From the NCBI GenBank assembly GCA_001796415.1, contig MGML01000014.1, positions 661-7,604 of the forward strand: a DNA stretch of 6,944 nucleotides, in the 5' to 3' direction. The notes under the pieces were generated by a model. It was not told where the DNA came from. It saw only the letters and a list, made by a program, of their open reading frames with translations, and ran no database searches. Positions 1 to 6,685 of the stretch are shown here, piece after piece (the stretch's first letter is position 1; the number at the start of each line of letters is the position of its first letter). The position numbers were made by a program, and so were the translations under genes. This stretch comes from Chloroflexi bacterium RBG_13_46_14 (GTDB lineage: Bacteria; Chloroflexota; Dehalococcoidia; Dehalococcoidales; UBA2162).

Positions 1-222
1 TGAATCTCCTCCCGCCAGATTAAGTAACACCAGACTCAGTATGATCTGGGTATCCGTCCAGCCTTGTGTCTTGAGACCTAACCTGCCCAGATGGCGCTGG
101 ATTGAGTCGGTTAACCCTGAAACTATCGCCAGCTCCAGATATGCCGGTAAACCTGCCAGAGCCGTCATCCCTGATTCGGTAGGCTCGGGTTCATAATTAA
201 AAGGAAGCACTCCTTGCCGCAT
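1..222 (-). CDS. IS1380-like transposase, N-terminal part (runs off the left edge)
   Basis: A minus-strand reading frame opens at an ATG (220-222) and stays open for 74 codons to the window edge, so the protein is partial at its C-terminus. The start is supported by an AGAGGTG ribosome binding site (230-236) seven bases upstream. The N-terminus begins MRQGVLPFNYE and continues with 'ESGMTALAGLPAYLELA' and 'GWTDTQIILSLVLLNLAGGD'. I recognise these as the conserved opening of IS1380-family DDE transposases (MTALAGLP..., then a Q-I/M-I-x-S-L-x-L-L-N-L-AGGD helix). The catalytic DDE residues lie outside the window. The family moves DNA by cut-and-paste transposition and acts in the cytoplasm. The adjacent truncated integrase suggests the element landed inside that gene. 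Whether the transposase is intact cannot be told here. Confidence 0.8.
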   Translation of the reverse strand, partial: MRQGVLPFNYEPEPTESGMTALAGLPAYLELAIVSGLTDSIQRHLGRLGLKTQGWTDTQIILSLVLLNLAGGDS

Positions 223-329
223 CTTTTTTCACCTCTTTGATGTCTTTCTCTTGGCTTCCTTTTATTGTAACTTAGCTTCAAACTTAACTCCAATTCGCCT
301 TCTTAACTCTTTTTGATGGCGGATCAAGG
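223..329 (-). mobile_element. Right end of the IS1380-like insertion sequence, upstream of the transposase
   Basis: The integrase reading frame turns from family-like sequence (EGYRDY) into a stop two codons later. At that point the minus strand reads CCTTGATCCGCCATC, starting at 329 or 330. This is the likely outer terminal inverted repeat of the element whose transposase starts at 222. I recall that some IS1380-family ends begin with CCT, as in ISEcp1. The opposite end and the target duplication (usually 4 bp in this family) lie outside the window, so the boundary is inferred from the broken gene, not from a matched repeat pair. Confidence 0.55.
264..293 (-). promoter_or_regulatory. Candidate promoter of the IS transposase
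   Basis: On the minus strand a TTGGAG (288-293) and a TACAAT (264-269) are separated by 18 bases. The -10 box ends about 40 bases before the transposase start, inside the presumed insertion-sequence end. The match is moderate and rests on spacing and -10 similarity only. Confidence 0.4.
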
Positions 330-776
330 GTAGTCACGGTAGCCTTCATCGCTCTTTTTATCCGGCTGTGCCAGCAGCTTCTCAGCCTCTTTTTGCGTGA
401 GAGTCGGGATGATAACCTCGGGCAGCTTTGGCAGCTTTATATTCTGCAGAGGGTTGGTTTTGATAAAGCCTTCACGCTTCAGGAAGCTGAAGAATGACTT
501 CACACCCCGGCAGTAGTTATCGATGGCCGACGGTGACAGCTTCTGTTTCTGGGACTTGTTATAAGGGTGATTGCTGAATTTGGGCTTTTCGTTGAGGGCG
601 ATGATAAACCGGCGCAGGTCATTGGCCTTGATGACGGCAATATCCTGGGCTTTATCCGGGCCGAGGAAATCAGAGAAGTACCCGACGCTGGATACGACCC
701 AGCTTACTGTTTTCGGGCTCTTACCCTCTGCCCTGGCATAGGTCCGGTAGGCCGTCAGTGCGTCCGAGACATTCAT
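324..776 (-). pseudogene. Tyrosine recombinase (phage-type integrase), truncated after the core-binding domain
   Basis: The product is 150 residues from the ATG at 776. Residues 1-115 look like the N-terminal SAM-like core-binding domain of tyrosine recombinases (VSDALTAYRTYARAEGKSPKTV near the start, then 'SPSAIDNYCRGVKSFFSFLKREGFIKTNPLQNI'). The linker 'PTLTQKEAEKLL' at about 125-135 normally opens the catalytic domain. The protein stops at RDYP, so the catalytic Arg, His and Tyr residues are all missing and it cannot catalyse strand exchange. Intact relatives are roughly 300 residues. The break coincides with the presumed end of the IS1380-like element, so the rest of the gene may continue beyond that element to the left. 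A TTG at 854 would add 26 residues, but the ATG has a GAGGAG (786-791) nine bases upstream and begins at the usual domain edge. The gene lies directly downstream of the tRNA-Val 3' end, the normal place for an element's integrase. Confidence 0.8.
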
Positions 777-907
777 ACCGTTAAACTCCTCGCACTGATA
801 GCCTATATCCTGGGGGGATTCCTGGCTAGGACGTTTTGGGGCTTTTTCGTCCAAGCAGGTGCCCTTTTTTTCGAAATTTGGGGGATCGAGGTCTAAAATT
901 GAGGCTG

Positions 908-984
908 TGGTGGGCAGTAGAGGACTTGAACCTCTGACCCCCTGCGTGTAAAGCAGGTGCTCTAACCAACTGAGCTAACCGCCC
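908..984 (-). tRNA. tRNA-Val (anticodon UAC)
   Basis: A 77-base cloverleaf with encoded CCA. The acceptor arm GGGCGGT pairs with ACTGCCC with one G-U pair, followed by discriminator A and CCA. The anticodon stem CCTGC/GCAGG encloses TTTACAC, giving anticodon TAC at 948-950, which reads GUN valine codons. The T-arm is GAGGTTCAAGTCCTC. It is the last gene of a three-tRNA cluster, only five bases after tRNA-Arg. The truncated integrase lies just beyond its 3' end, so this tRNA is the likely attachment target of the mobile region on the left. Confidence 0.96.
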
Positions 985-989
985 ATTTA

Positions 990-1066
990 TGGCGCGCTTG
1001 GCGGGGTTCGAACCCACGACCTCAGCCTCCGCAGGGCTGCGCTCTATCCAGCTGAGCTACAAGCGC
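990..1066 (-). tRNA. tRNA-Arg (anticodon GCG)
   Basis: A 77-base cloverleaf. The acceptor GCGCTTG pairs perfectly with CAAGCGC, followed by discriminator G and encoded CCA. The anticodon stem CAGCC/GGCTG encloses CTGCGGA, giving anticodon GCG at 1030-1032, which reads CGC and CGU by wobble. The T-loop is TTCGAAC within GTGGG/CCCGC. It lies 16 bases after tRNA-Leu and 5 bases before tRNA-Val. The GCG anticodon is noteworthy because most bacteria read CGU/CGC/CGA with an A34 (inosine) tRNA-Arg. Confidence 0.95.
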
Positions 1067-1082
1067 ACCTTTCTGCTGTTCA

Positions 1083-1168
1083 TGGTGCCGAAGGAGAGAT
1101 TTGAACTCTCACGTCCTTATGGACACTACGCCCTGAACGTAGCGCGTCTGCCATTCCGCCACTTCGGC
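1083..1168 (-). tRNA. tRNA-Leu (anticodon CAG)
   Basis: An 86-base class II tRNA with a long variable arm (GTCC ATAA GGAC), as expected for leucine. The acceptor GCCGAAG pairs with CTTCGGC, followed by discriminator A and encoded CCA. The anticodon stem CTACG/CGTAG encloses TTCAGGG, giving anticodon CAG at 1133-1135 for CUG codons. It is the first gene of the cluster, closest to the candidate promoter upstream. Confidence 0.96.
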
Positions 1169-1177
1169 ATGACGAAC

Positions 1178-1212
1178 ATTATAACTTTATATGATACACC
1201 AATATTCGTCAA
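1178..1212 (-). promoter_or_regulatory. Candidate promoter of the tRNA Leu-Arg-Val cluster
   Basis: On the minus strand a TTGACG (1207-1212) lies 17 bases from TAAAGT (1184-1189). A perfect TATAAT (1178-1183) follows immediately and ends nine bases before mature tRNA-Leu. Either hexamer could serve as the -10 box; the first has the better spacing, the second the better sequence. Both would give only a few bases of 5' leader, normal for tRNA operons. Confidence 0.5.
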
Positions 1213-1258
1213 TAGAATTCCTTGTGCCGGGACGATTTGAGGACTTGAGTCGATTAAA

Positions 1259-1287
1259 TTGACCGCTACCGGTTATCCGTTTAGAAT
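1259..1287 (+). promoter_or_regulatory. Promoter of the M16 peptidase gene
   Basis: TTGACC (1259-1264) and TAGAAT (1282-1287) are separated by exactly 17 bases, each matching the sigma-70 consensus at five of six positions. Transcription would start near 1294, leaving a leader of about 23 bases that contains the ribosome binding site. Confidence 0.65.
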
Positions 1288-1316
1288 AGAGTGTAATACT
1301 GAAGAAGGATATCAAC

Positions 1317-2579
1317 TTGCATCACAAAACCGTACTCGATAACGGGCTGCGTGTGGTTTCCACAACAATGCCGCATACACATTCCGTATCAGTCTCCTAC
1401 CTCGTCGGTACAGGTTCAAGGTATGAGACGGAAGAACAAGCCGGTGTCTCTCATTTCATTGAGCACCTGCTTTTCAAAGGCAATACCAGGAGGCCTACGT
1501 CAAAGGATATTTCGGCAGCTATAGAAGGAGTCGGAGGAGGACTGAACGGAGGGACCGATAAGGAATCCACCGTCTACTGGGCGAGAGTTGCCCGTCCGAA
1601 TTTCTTGCTGGCTCTCGAAGTATTGAATGATATGCTTCTTAACTCTTTGTTCGATCCTCAGGAACTGGAACGGGAACGCAGCGTAATTATCGAAGAGATA
1701 AATATGACGAAAGATATTCCTGCGCAACAGGTTCATCTTCTCGCCGACGAGATATTATGGCCTGATCACCCCCTGGGACGTGATATTGCCGGCAGCAGGG
1801 ACACAATGACAAAGATAAACCGAGAGATGATGCTTGATTATATGGAATCGACGTACCTGCCGGATAATACAGTCGTGGCTATTGCCGGAAATGTACAGCA
1901 TGAAGAAGCGGTAGATGCAGTTAATAAAATGACTTCCGGCTGGATCGGGAAGAAAGAAAAGCCAGGATACATTCCTTTCAGTGTAAAACCAAATCCTCGA
2001 ATACACATTGAAAAACGAGATACAGAACAGGCACATCTCTGCCTGGCACTCCCCGGACTGTCTATTCTCCACCCCGAGAGGTTTATCCAGGATATGCTAA
2101 ATATTATCCTTGGAGAAGGAATGAGCAGCAGGCTGTTCACGGAAATCCGTGATCGACTAGGCCTGGCATACAGCATCTACAGCTTTATCGACCATCTGCA
2201 GGATACCGGAGCAATGACAATTGCAGCAGGTGTCGAACCGCGTAACCTGGCCATAGCTGTGGAAGCAATAGTCAGGGAATTATCTTTATTGAAAGAAACA
2301 ATTCCGGAAGAAGAACTGATAAAAGCGAAGGAATTCGCCAAGGGCAGGCTCCTCCTGAGAATGGAAGATACCCGTAGCGTTGTCGGATGGACGGGCGGCC
2401 AGGAAATCATGACCGGCAATATACTCACTTTAGAAGAGGTGGTATCCAAAATCGATTCGGTTACTGTTGTACAGCTTCAGGAAACTGCCAGCAAAATGAT
2501 CCTCCAAGAAGACCTCCGCCTGGTCGTGGTAGGGCCCATAGAGGATGAGAAGACACTGGAGTCATTGCTTCAGTTTTAA
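1317..2579 (+). CDS. M16 family (pitrilysin-like) zinc metallopeptidase
   Basis: This 420-residue protein belongs to the short, processing-peptidase-like branch of the M16 family (two domains, about 410-440 residues). The inverted zinc motif HxxEH is intact at residues 46-50 (HFIEH) in 'GVSHFIEHLLFKG'. H46 and H50 are metal ligands and E49 the catalytic base. The third ligand is expected in 'RSVIIEEINM', probably E127, 77 residues after H50. The C-terminal domain carries the family's 'SSRLFTEIRDRLGLAYSIYS' segment at about 270-289, whose Arg/Tyr pair helps bind substrate. No signal peptide is visible, so it is probably cytoplasmic. The family cleaves peptides or presequence-like segments; the substrate here is unknown. 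The start is a TTG with an AAGGA site just upstream and gives the usual N-terminus (KTVLDNGLRV). No second M16 gene is adjacent, so a homodimer is likely. Confidence 0.92.
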   Translation: MHHKTVLDNGLRVVSTTMPHTHSVSVSYLVGTGSRYETEEQAGVSHFIEHLLFKGNTRRPTSKDISAAIEGVGGGLNGGTDKESTVYWARVARPNFLLALEVLNDMLLNSLFDPQELERERSVIIEEINMTKDIPAQQVHLLADEILWPDHPLGRDIAGSRDTMTKINREMMLDYMESTYLPDNTVVAIAGNVQHEEAVDAVNKMTSGWIGKKEKPGYIPFSVKPNPRIHIEKRDTEQAHLCLALPGLSILHPERFIQDMLNIILGEGMSSRLFTEIRDRLGLAYSIYSFIDHLQDTGAMTIAAGVEPRNLAIAVEAIVRELSLLKETIPEEELIKAKEFAKGRLLLRMEDTRSVVGWTGGQEIMTGNILTLEEVVSKIDSVTVVQLQETASKMILQEDLRLVVVGPIEDEKTLESLLQF

Positions 2580-2591
2580 AAAGCCAACCGA

Positions 2592-2693
2592 TTATTTGTT
2601 CCCGAAATACTCACATTCATCAAAAATGCACTCAGTATTCCTGGACATATACCGGTACCGGATATCCCGTGACATATCCAGCCTGATGTTCAT
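2592..2693 (-). other. Orphan open frame downstream of groEL: small or decayed protein, uncertain
   Basis: On the minus strand an open frame runs without stops from 2843 down to the TAA at 2592-2594, in the same frame as groEL, whose TAA is followed at once by a second TAA. Its last part reads like real protein ('CTDGQPRCYKRASRKALYLA', 'TEFLEKRMNIRLDMSRDIRY', 'RYMSRNTECIFDECEYFGNK') and contains four cysteines in two pairs. The first ATG is at 2693 (33 residues) and has only a weak ribosome binding site. Upstream in the frame there is no ATG, GTG or TTG, and the upstream part runs through the groEL terminator. I do not recognise the family. It may be a short gene, the remnant of a longer one, or a chance open frame. 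Confidence 0.3.
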
Positions 2694-2779
2694 CCGTTTT
2701 TCGAGAAACTCGGTTGCCAGGTAAAGCGCTTTCCGGCTGGCTCTCTTATAGCACCTGGGTTGACCGTCCGTACAAAGCA

Positions 2780-2808
2780 GAAAAGCCCCGAGAGTCTCGG
2801 GGCTTTTC
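2780..2808. terminator. Bidirectional rho-independent terminator between the M16 gene and groEL
   Basis: A near-perfect 29-base inverted repeat: GAAAAGCCCCGAGA, a central G, then TCTCGGGGCTTTTC. The GC-rich core CCCCGAGA/TCTCGGGG is flanked by A and T runs, giving a T tract on either strand; the plus strand also has TTTTT shortly after. It lies 39 bases past the groEL stop and about 200 bases past the M16 stop, so it can end both convergent transcripts. Confidence 0.88.
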
Positions 2809-2846
2809 GCAATTTTTAAACTAATAGTGACAGGAGTGATGTATTA

Positions 2847-4478
<1,632 letters not shown>

Positions 4479-4501
4479 TCATCCTCCTCACAATTCCTGA
4501 G

Positions 4502-4810
4502 TTATTTTTTCGGTTTTTTAGCGAGAATATCACTCTCGCGTAGGATGATGAATTCCTCATCCTCGACTTTGACTTCGGTCCCTCCGTACTTGGAGTAAAG
4601 CACTACGTCACCTTTTTTGATGTCCATGGGTATCCGAACTCCATCATCGGACATTCTCCCCGGACCCACAGCCAGTACTTCCCCTTCCTGGGGTTTCTCT
4701 TTTGCTGTGTCTGGCAGAACGATTCCTCCCTTGGTTATTTCTTCTCTCTCGATGGGTTTGACTACCATTCTGTCAGCCATAGGTTCAAGTTTTACCGATT
4801 TAGCCGCCAT
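4502..4810 (-). CDS. groES: Co-chaperonin GroES (Hsp10)
   Basis: A 102-residue co-chaperonin that forms the heptameric lid of the GroEL folding chamber. The N-terminal strand '[17 protein letters not shown]' (8-24) is followed by the mobile loop '[20 protein letters not shown]' (25-44), whose I30-V31-L32 contacts the GroEL apical domain. Next come 'VLAVGPGR' and '[17 protein letters not shown]', the usual beta-barrel segments. It ends with a lysine-rich AKKPKK tail. A strong GGAAGGAGGG ribosome binding site precedes the ATG. It is the first gene of groES-groEL, with a leader of about 90 bases that carries CIRCE and a second dyad, so heat-shock induction through HrcA is expected. Confidence 0.98.
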   Translation of the reverse strand: MAAKSVKLEPMADRMVVKPIEREEITKGGIVLPDTAKEKPQEGEVLAVGPGRMSDDGVRIPMDIKKGDVVLYSKYGGTEVKVEDEEFIILRESDILAKKPKK

Positions 4811-4841
4811 TCTTTCCCTCCTTCCTGAGATTAAAAAAATT

Positions 4842-4869
4842 AAAATTAATCCGATATCGGATCAATTTT
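4842..4869 (-). promoter_or_regulatory. Extra 28-bp dyad in the groES leader
   Basis: Between CIRCE and the groES ribosome binding site lies a perfect 14-bp palindrome ATCCGATATCGGAT (4849-4862). It is extended on both sides by AAAATT/AATTTT arms with one mismatched pair, giving a 28-bp dyad. In RNA it could fold as a long hairpin 5' of the ribosome binding site; in DNA it could be a second operator. The structure is read directly from the sequence; its role is not known. Confidence 0.5.
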
Positions 4870-4871
4870 GA

Positions 4872-4898
4872 TTAGCACTCTAACCGTTAGATTGCTAA
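4872..4898 (-). promoter_or_regulatory. CIRCE operator (HrcA binding site) of groES-groEL
   Basis: On the plus strand TTAGCACTC, nine bases, then GATTGCTAA. The CIRCE consensus is TTAGCACTC-N9-GAGTGCTAA, so one arm is perfect and the other has a single mismatch. It lies just downstream of the groES -10 box, overlapping or adjoining the predicted transcription start, where HrcA binding would block initiation. Loss of HrcA activity on heat shock derepresses the operon in bacteria with this system. The hrcA gene is not in the window. Confidence 0.93.
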
Positions 4899-4906
4899 CT
4901 ATTACT

Positions 4907-4935
4907 ATAATAACCCAGCCTGCCTTCTCCCGCAA
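4907..4935 (-). promoter_or_regulatory. Promoter of groES-groEL
   Basis: On the minus strand TTGCGG (4930-4935), a 17-base spacer and TATTAT (4907-4912). Both are close to the sigma-70 consensus with ideal spacing. Transcription would begin near 4900, at the edge of the CIRCE element, which supports both assignments. Confidence 0.75.
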
Positions 4936-4964
4936 CTCATTGAATCTCCGGCTAGAGTATATTA

Positions 4965-4993
4965 TTGACTGTCATGACTGTTCCTTATATGCT
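4965..4993 (+). promoter_or_regulatory. Weaker upstream promoter candidate for the amidohydrolase
   Basis: TTGACT (4965-4970), 17 bases, TATGCT (4988-4993). The -35 is good and the -10 is four of six. It would give a leader of about 90 bases before the coding region, but no ribosome binding site precedes any of the possible starts. Confidence 0.35.
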
Positions 4994-5055
4994 TTTCATT
5001 GAAAATCTCTGCAGAGCTTCCGTTTTCTCACCGATACGCCTTAATATAAAAACGA

Positions 5056-5085
5056 TTGAAGAGTAATTATCGCTTCCATTATAAT
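5056..5085 (+). promoter_or_regulatory. Promoter of the amidohydrolase, predicted to give a leaderless mRNA
   Basis: TTGAAG (5056-5061), an 18-base spacer and a perfect TATAAT (5080-5085). Transcription would begin six to seven bases after the -10 box, at about 5092, exactly on the GTG that opens the conserved MIIDFHTH sequence. No Shine-Dalgarno sequence precedes any candidate start, which fits leaderless translation. Confidence 0.6.
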
Positions 5086-5091
5086 ATGGCG

Positions 5092-5931
5092 GTGATTATA
5101 GACTTTCATACTCACATATTTTCTCCCCGGATTAAAGAGAACAGGGTTAAATACATCGATACCGACCCCTGTTTTGCCGGACTGTACTCGAATGAAAAGG
5201 CCAAACTCGTTACTGCCGAGGAGCTTATTGAGAGTATGGACAGTGAAGGAATCGATATCTCAGTAATCCTTAACATTGGGTGGACTACCCATGAACTCTG
5301 CGTAGAGACCAATGATTATATCATGGAATCGGTTTCGCGATTCCCGAAAAGGCTGATCGGGTTTGGAGCAGTACAACCTCTAGCAGGTAACTTAGCCTTG
5401 CTGGAAATTGAACGGTGTGTCAAGGGCAGGTTGAGAGGGATCGGTGAGATGCGTCCCGATATACAGTTGCTTGAAATGGAAGACTCCTATCTTTTTAATC
5501 CACTGATCGAAATGTTGATCGAGAACAACCTGATTTTCCTGACCCATGCGTCGGAACCGGTAGGGCATCAATACCAGGGTAAAGGGAGCGTAACTCCGGA
5601 TATTCTTTATCCGTTTATCATTCATTATCCTGACCTGAAAATGGTTTGCGCCCACTGGGGTGGAGGACTTCCTTTCTATGCTCTGATGCCTGAAGTGAAA
5701 AAGACGATAGGAAATGTGTATTTCGATACCGCCGCTTCACCATTCCTGTACTCACCTGAGATATACAAGAGAGTCATTGATCTCGTTGGGCCTGATAAGA
5801 TCCTTTTCGGTACTGATTATCCTTTGCTCAAACCTGGCAGACTGCTGAGAGAGATCGATTCACTGGACCTGCCGGAGAACATTAGGAGGATGATCCTGGA
5901 GAACAATGCCAGGAAACTCCTGGGGATTTGA
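5092..5931 (+). CDS. Amidohydrolase_2 / ACMSD-like metal-dependent hydrolase
   Basis: A 279-residue protein of the ACMSD-like amidohydrolase branch, with a TIM-barrel metalloenzyme fold. Family residues are in place: the HxH metal motif at H6 and H8 (DFHTHIF), H152 in 'FLTHASE', H188 in 'CAHWGGG' and the catalytic/metal Asp D242 in 'LFGTDYPL'. 'GIGEMRPD' at about 117-124 is also typical. Relatives hydrolyse or decarboxylate small cyclic or aromatic acids and similar compounds; the substrate cannot be assigned from sequence. It is probably cytoplasmic, with no signal peptide. I chose the GTG start because families of this kind begin MIIDxHTH and the promoter's -10 box is 6 bases upstream. An ATG at 5086 adds two residues and a TTG at 5056 adds twelve, but the TTG lies in the -35 box. 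It is divergent from groES, with thpR 90 bases downstream. Confidence 0.88.
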   Translation: MIIDFHTHIFSPRIKENRVKYIDTDPCFAGLYSNEKAKLVTAEELIESMDSEGIDISVILNIGWTTHELCVETNDYIMESVSRFPKRLIGFGAVQPLAGNLALLEIERCVKGRLRGIGEMRPDIQLLEMEDSYLFNPLIEMLIENNLIFLTHASEPVGHQYQGKGSVTPDILYPFIIHYPDLKMVCAHWGGGLPFYALMPEVKKTIGNVYFDTAASPFLYSPEIYKRVIDLVGPDKILFGTDYPLLKPGRLLREIDSLDLPENIRRMILENNARKLLGI

Positions 5932-6021
5932 GAAGCGTCATGATTCCCGATGGTGCTATATTGAAAATATATTGAGATTACAACACCCACCTTTGGGGGG
6001 ATTCGCAATGACACGAGTAAA

Positions 6022-6603
6022 ATGCATATAAATACAATACGTACTTTTATTGCCATCGAACTCTCCGCTGAAATTAAAAAGGAACTTGAAGCAATAGAGT
6101 CAATCCTGAAGTCTCAAAACGCAGCTCCGGCAAAGTGGGTGAATCCCGAGAGTATTCACCTGACGCTACAATTCCTGGGCGATGTTGCCTCAGACAGGGT
6201 AACTGAAATTATCGATGTTATAAAAAGCGGAGTCGTCGGAATACCTTCATTTCAGATTCAACTGGCGGGACTGGGAGTTTTCCCCAATCCTGCCAGAACG
6301 CAGGTCGTCTGGGCAGGACTATCCGGAAATATGGATCGATTAGTGCAGCTTCAGCGTAATATCGAGGTTGAAATGGAGAAGCAGGGATTTCCTCGTGAAA
6401 AACGTAAGTTCAGTCCTCACCTGACACTGGCACGAGTTAGCAATCATGCCACACCGGATGAGAGGAAAATACTGGGAACTCTGGTAACAGGAACACCTTT
6501 TGCAGGCATTATTGTAAGAGTGGATTCAGTGAACCTGATGGAAAGCCAGTTGGCCAGGCAGGGTGCCCTTTACTCTCGCTTAGGTTCAATCAGGCTCGAA
6601 TAA
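6022..6603 (+). CDS. thpR: RNA 2',3'-cyclic phosphodiesterase (2'-5' RNA ligase family)
   Basis: A 193-residue 2H-phosphoesterase, a usual length for the family. The two signature HxTx tetrads are present: HLTL at residues 46-49 ('ESIHLTLQFLGDV') and HLTL at 133-136 ('KFSPHLTLARV'). These two histidine/threonine pairs form the active site that opens 2',3'-cyclic phosphate ends of RNA to 2'-phosphate; the reverse 2'-5' ligation has been seen in vitro. The N-terminal 'IRTFIAIEL' and 'KWVNPESIHLTLQFLG' are typical. The ATG at 6022 has no clear ribosome binding site, but a short reading frame (6008-6031) overlaps it and could feed ribosomes to it. Its cellular role in bacteria is not settled. It may be co-transcribed with the amidohydrolase, with a 90-base gap. 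Confidence 0.93.
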   Translation: MHINTIRTFIAIELSAEIKKELEAIESILKSQNAAPAKWVNPESIHLTLQFLGDVASDRVTEIIDVIKSGVVGIPSFQIQLAGLGVFPNPARTQVVWAGLSGNMDRLVQLQRNIEVEMEKQGFPREKRKFSPHLTLARVSNHATPDERKILGTLVTGTPFAGIIVRVDSVNLMESQLARQGALYSRLGSIRLE

Positions 6604-6607
6604 AATA

Positions 6608-6636
6608 TTGAAAACGATAATCGTTTAGTGTATACT
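6608..6636 (+). promoter_or_regulatory. Promoter of the zinc-ribbon gene
   Basis: TTGAAA (6608-6613), 17 bases, TATACT (6631-6636), five of six matches in the -10 box and ideal spacing. It begins four bases after the thpR stop codon, so the small gene downstream has its own promoter. The leader would be about 43 bases and contains a very strong ribosome binding site. Confidence 0.7.
6612..6626. promoter_or_regulatory. 7-1-7 inverted repeat in the promoter spacer: candidate Fur-family operator
   Basis: AAACGAT-A-ATCGTTT, a perfect 7-1-7 palindrome, overlaps the end of the -35 box and fills most of the spacer. A bound dimeric repressor would block RNA polymerase. Fur, Zur and PerR boxes share this 7-1-7 geometry (for example TGATAAT-N-ATTATCA). 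The sequence is not identical to any operator I can name, so the regulator is inferred only. Confidence 0.5.
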
Positions 6637-6685
6637 AAGGCAAAATTAAAGTAAGAATAAATTTTAGGTTGGGAGGAGGACCCCC

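Noticed and set aside
567..896. 109-codon plus-strand frame opposite the integrase
   Set aside because: It is antisense to sequence with clear integrase homology and has no ribosome binding site.
826..1017. Minus-strand 63-codon frame containing RLAQLVRAPALHAGGQRFKSSTAH
   Set aside because: It is the familiar translation of a tRNA gene (here tRNA-Val) that appears as a false protein in many databases.
989..1240. Plus-strand 83-codon frame (MARLAGFEPTTSASAG...)
   Set aside because: It reads the antisense of tRNA-Arg and tRNA-Leu; such 'GFEPTTSAS' and 'RFELSRP' peptides are known artefacts.
2652..2661. CCGGTACCGG palindrome behind the M16 gene
   Set aside because: Only 10 bases, with flanks that do not extend the symmetry, and it lies inside the orphan open frame.
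4967..4982. GACTGT-CATGA-type short direct repeat upstream of the amidohydrolase
   Set aside because: Two copies of a 6-base word are not enough to support a binding site or repeat array.
5957..5971. TATATT-GAA-AATATA inverted repeat between the amidohydrolase and thpR, considered as a promoter or operator
   Set aside because: Purely A/T sequence in an AT-rich gap with no fitting -35 box; chance occurrence is likely.
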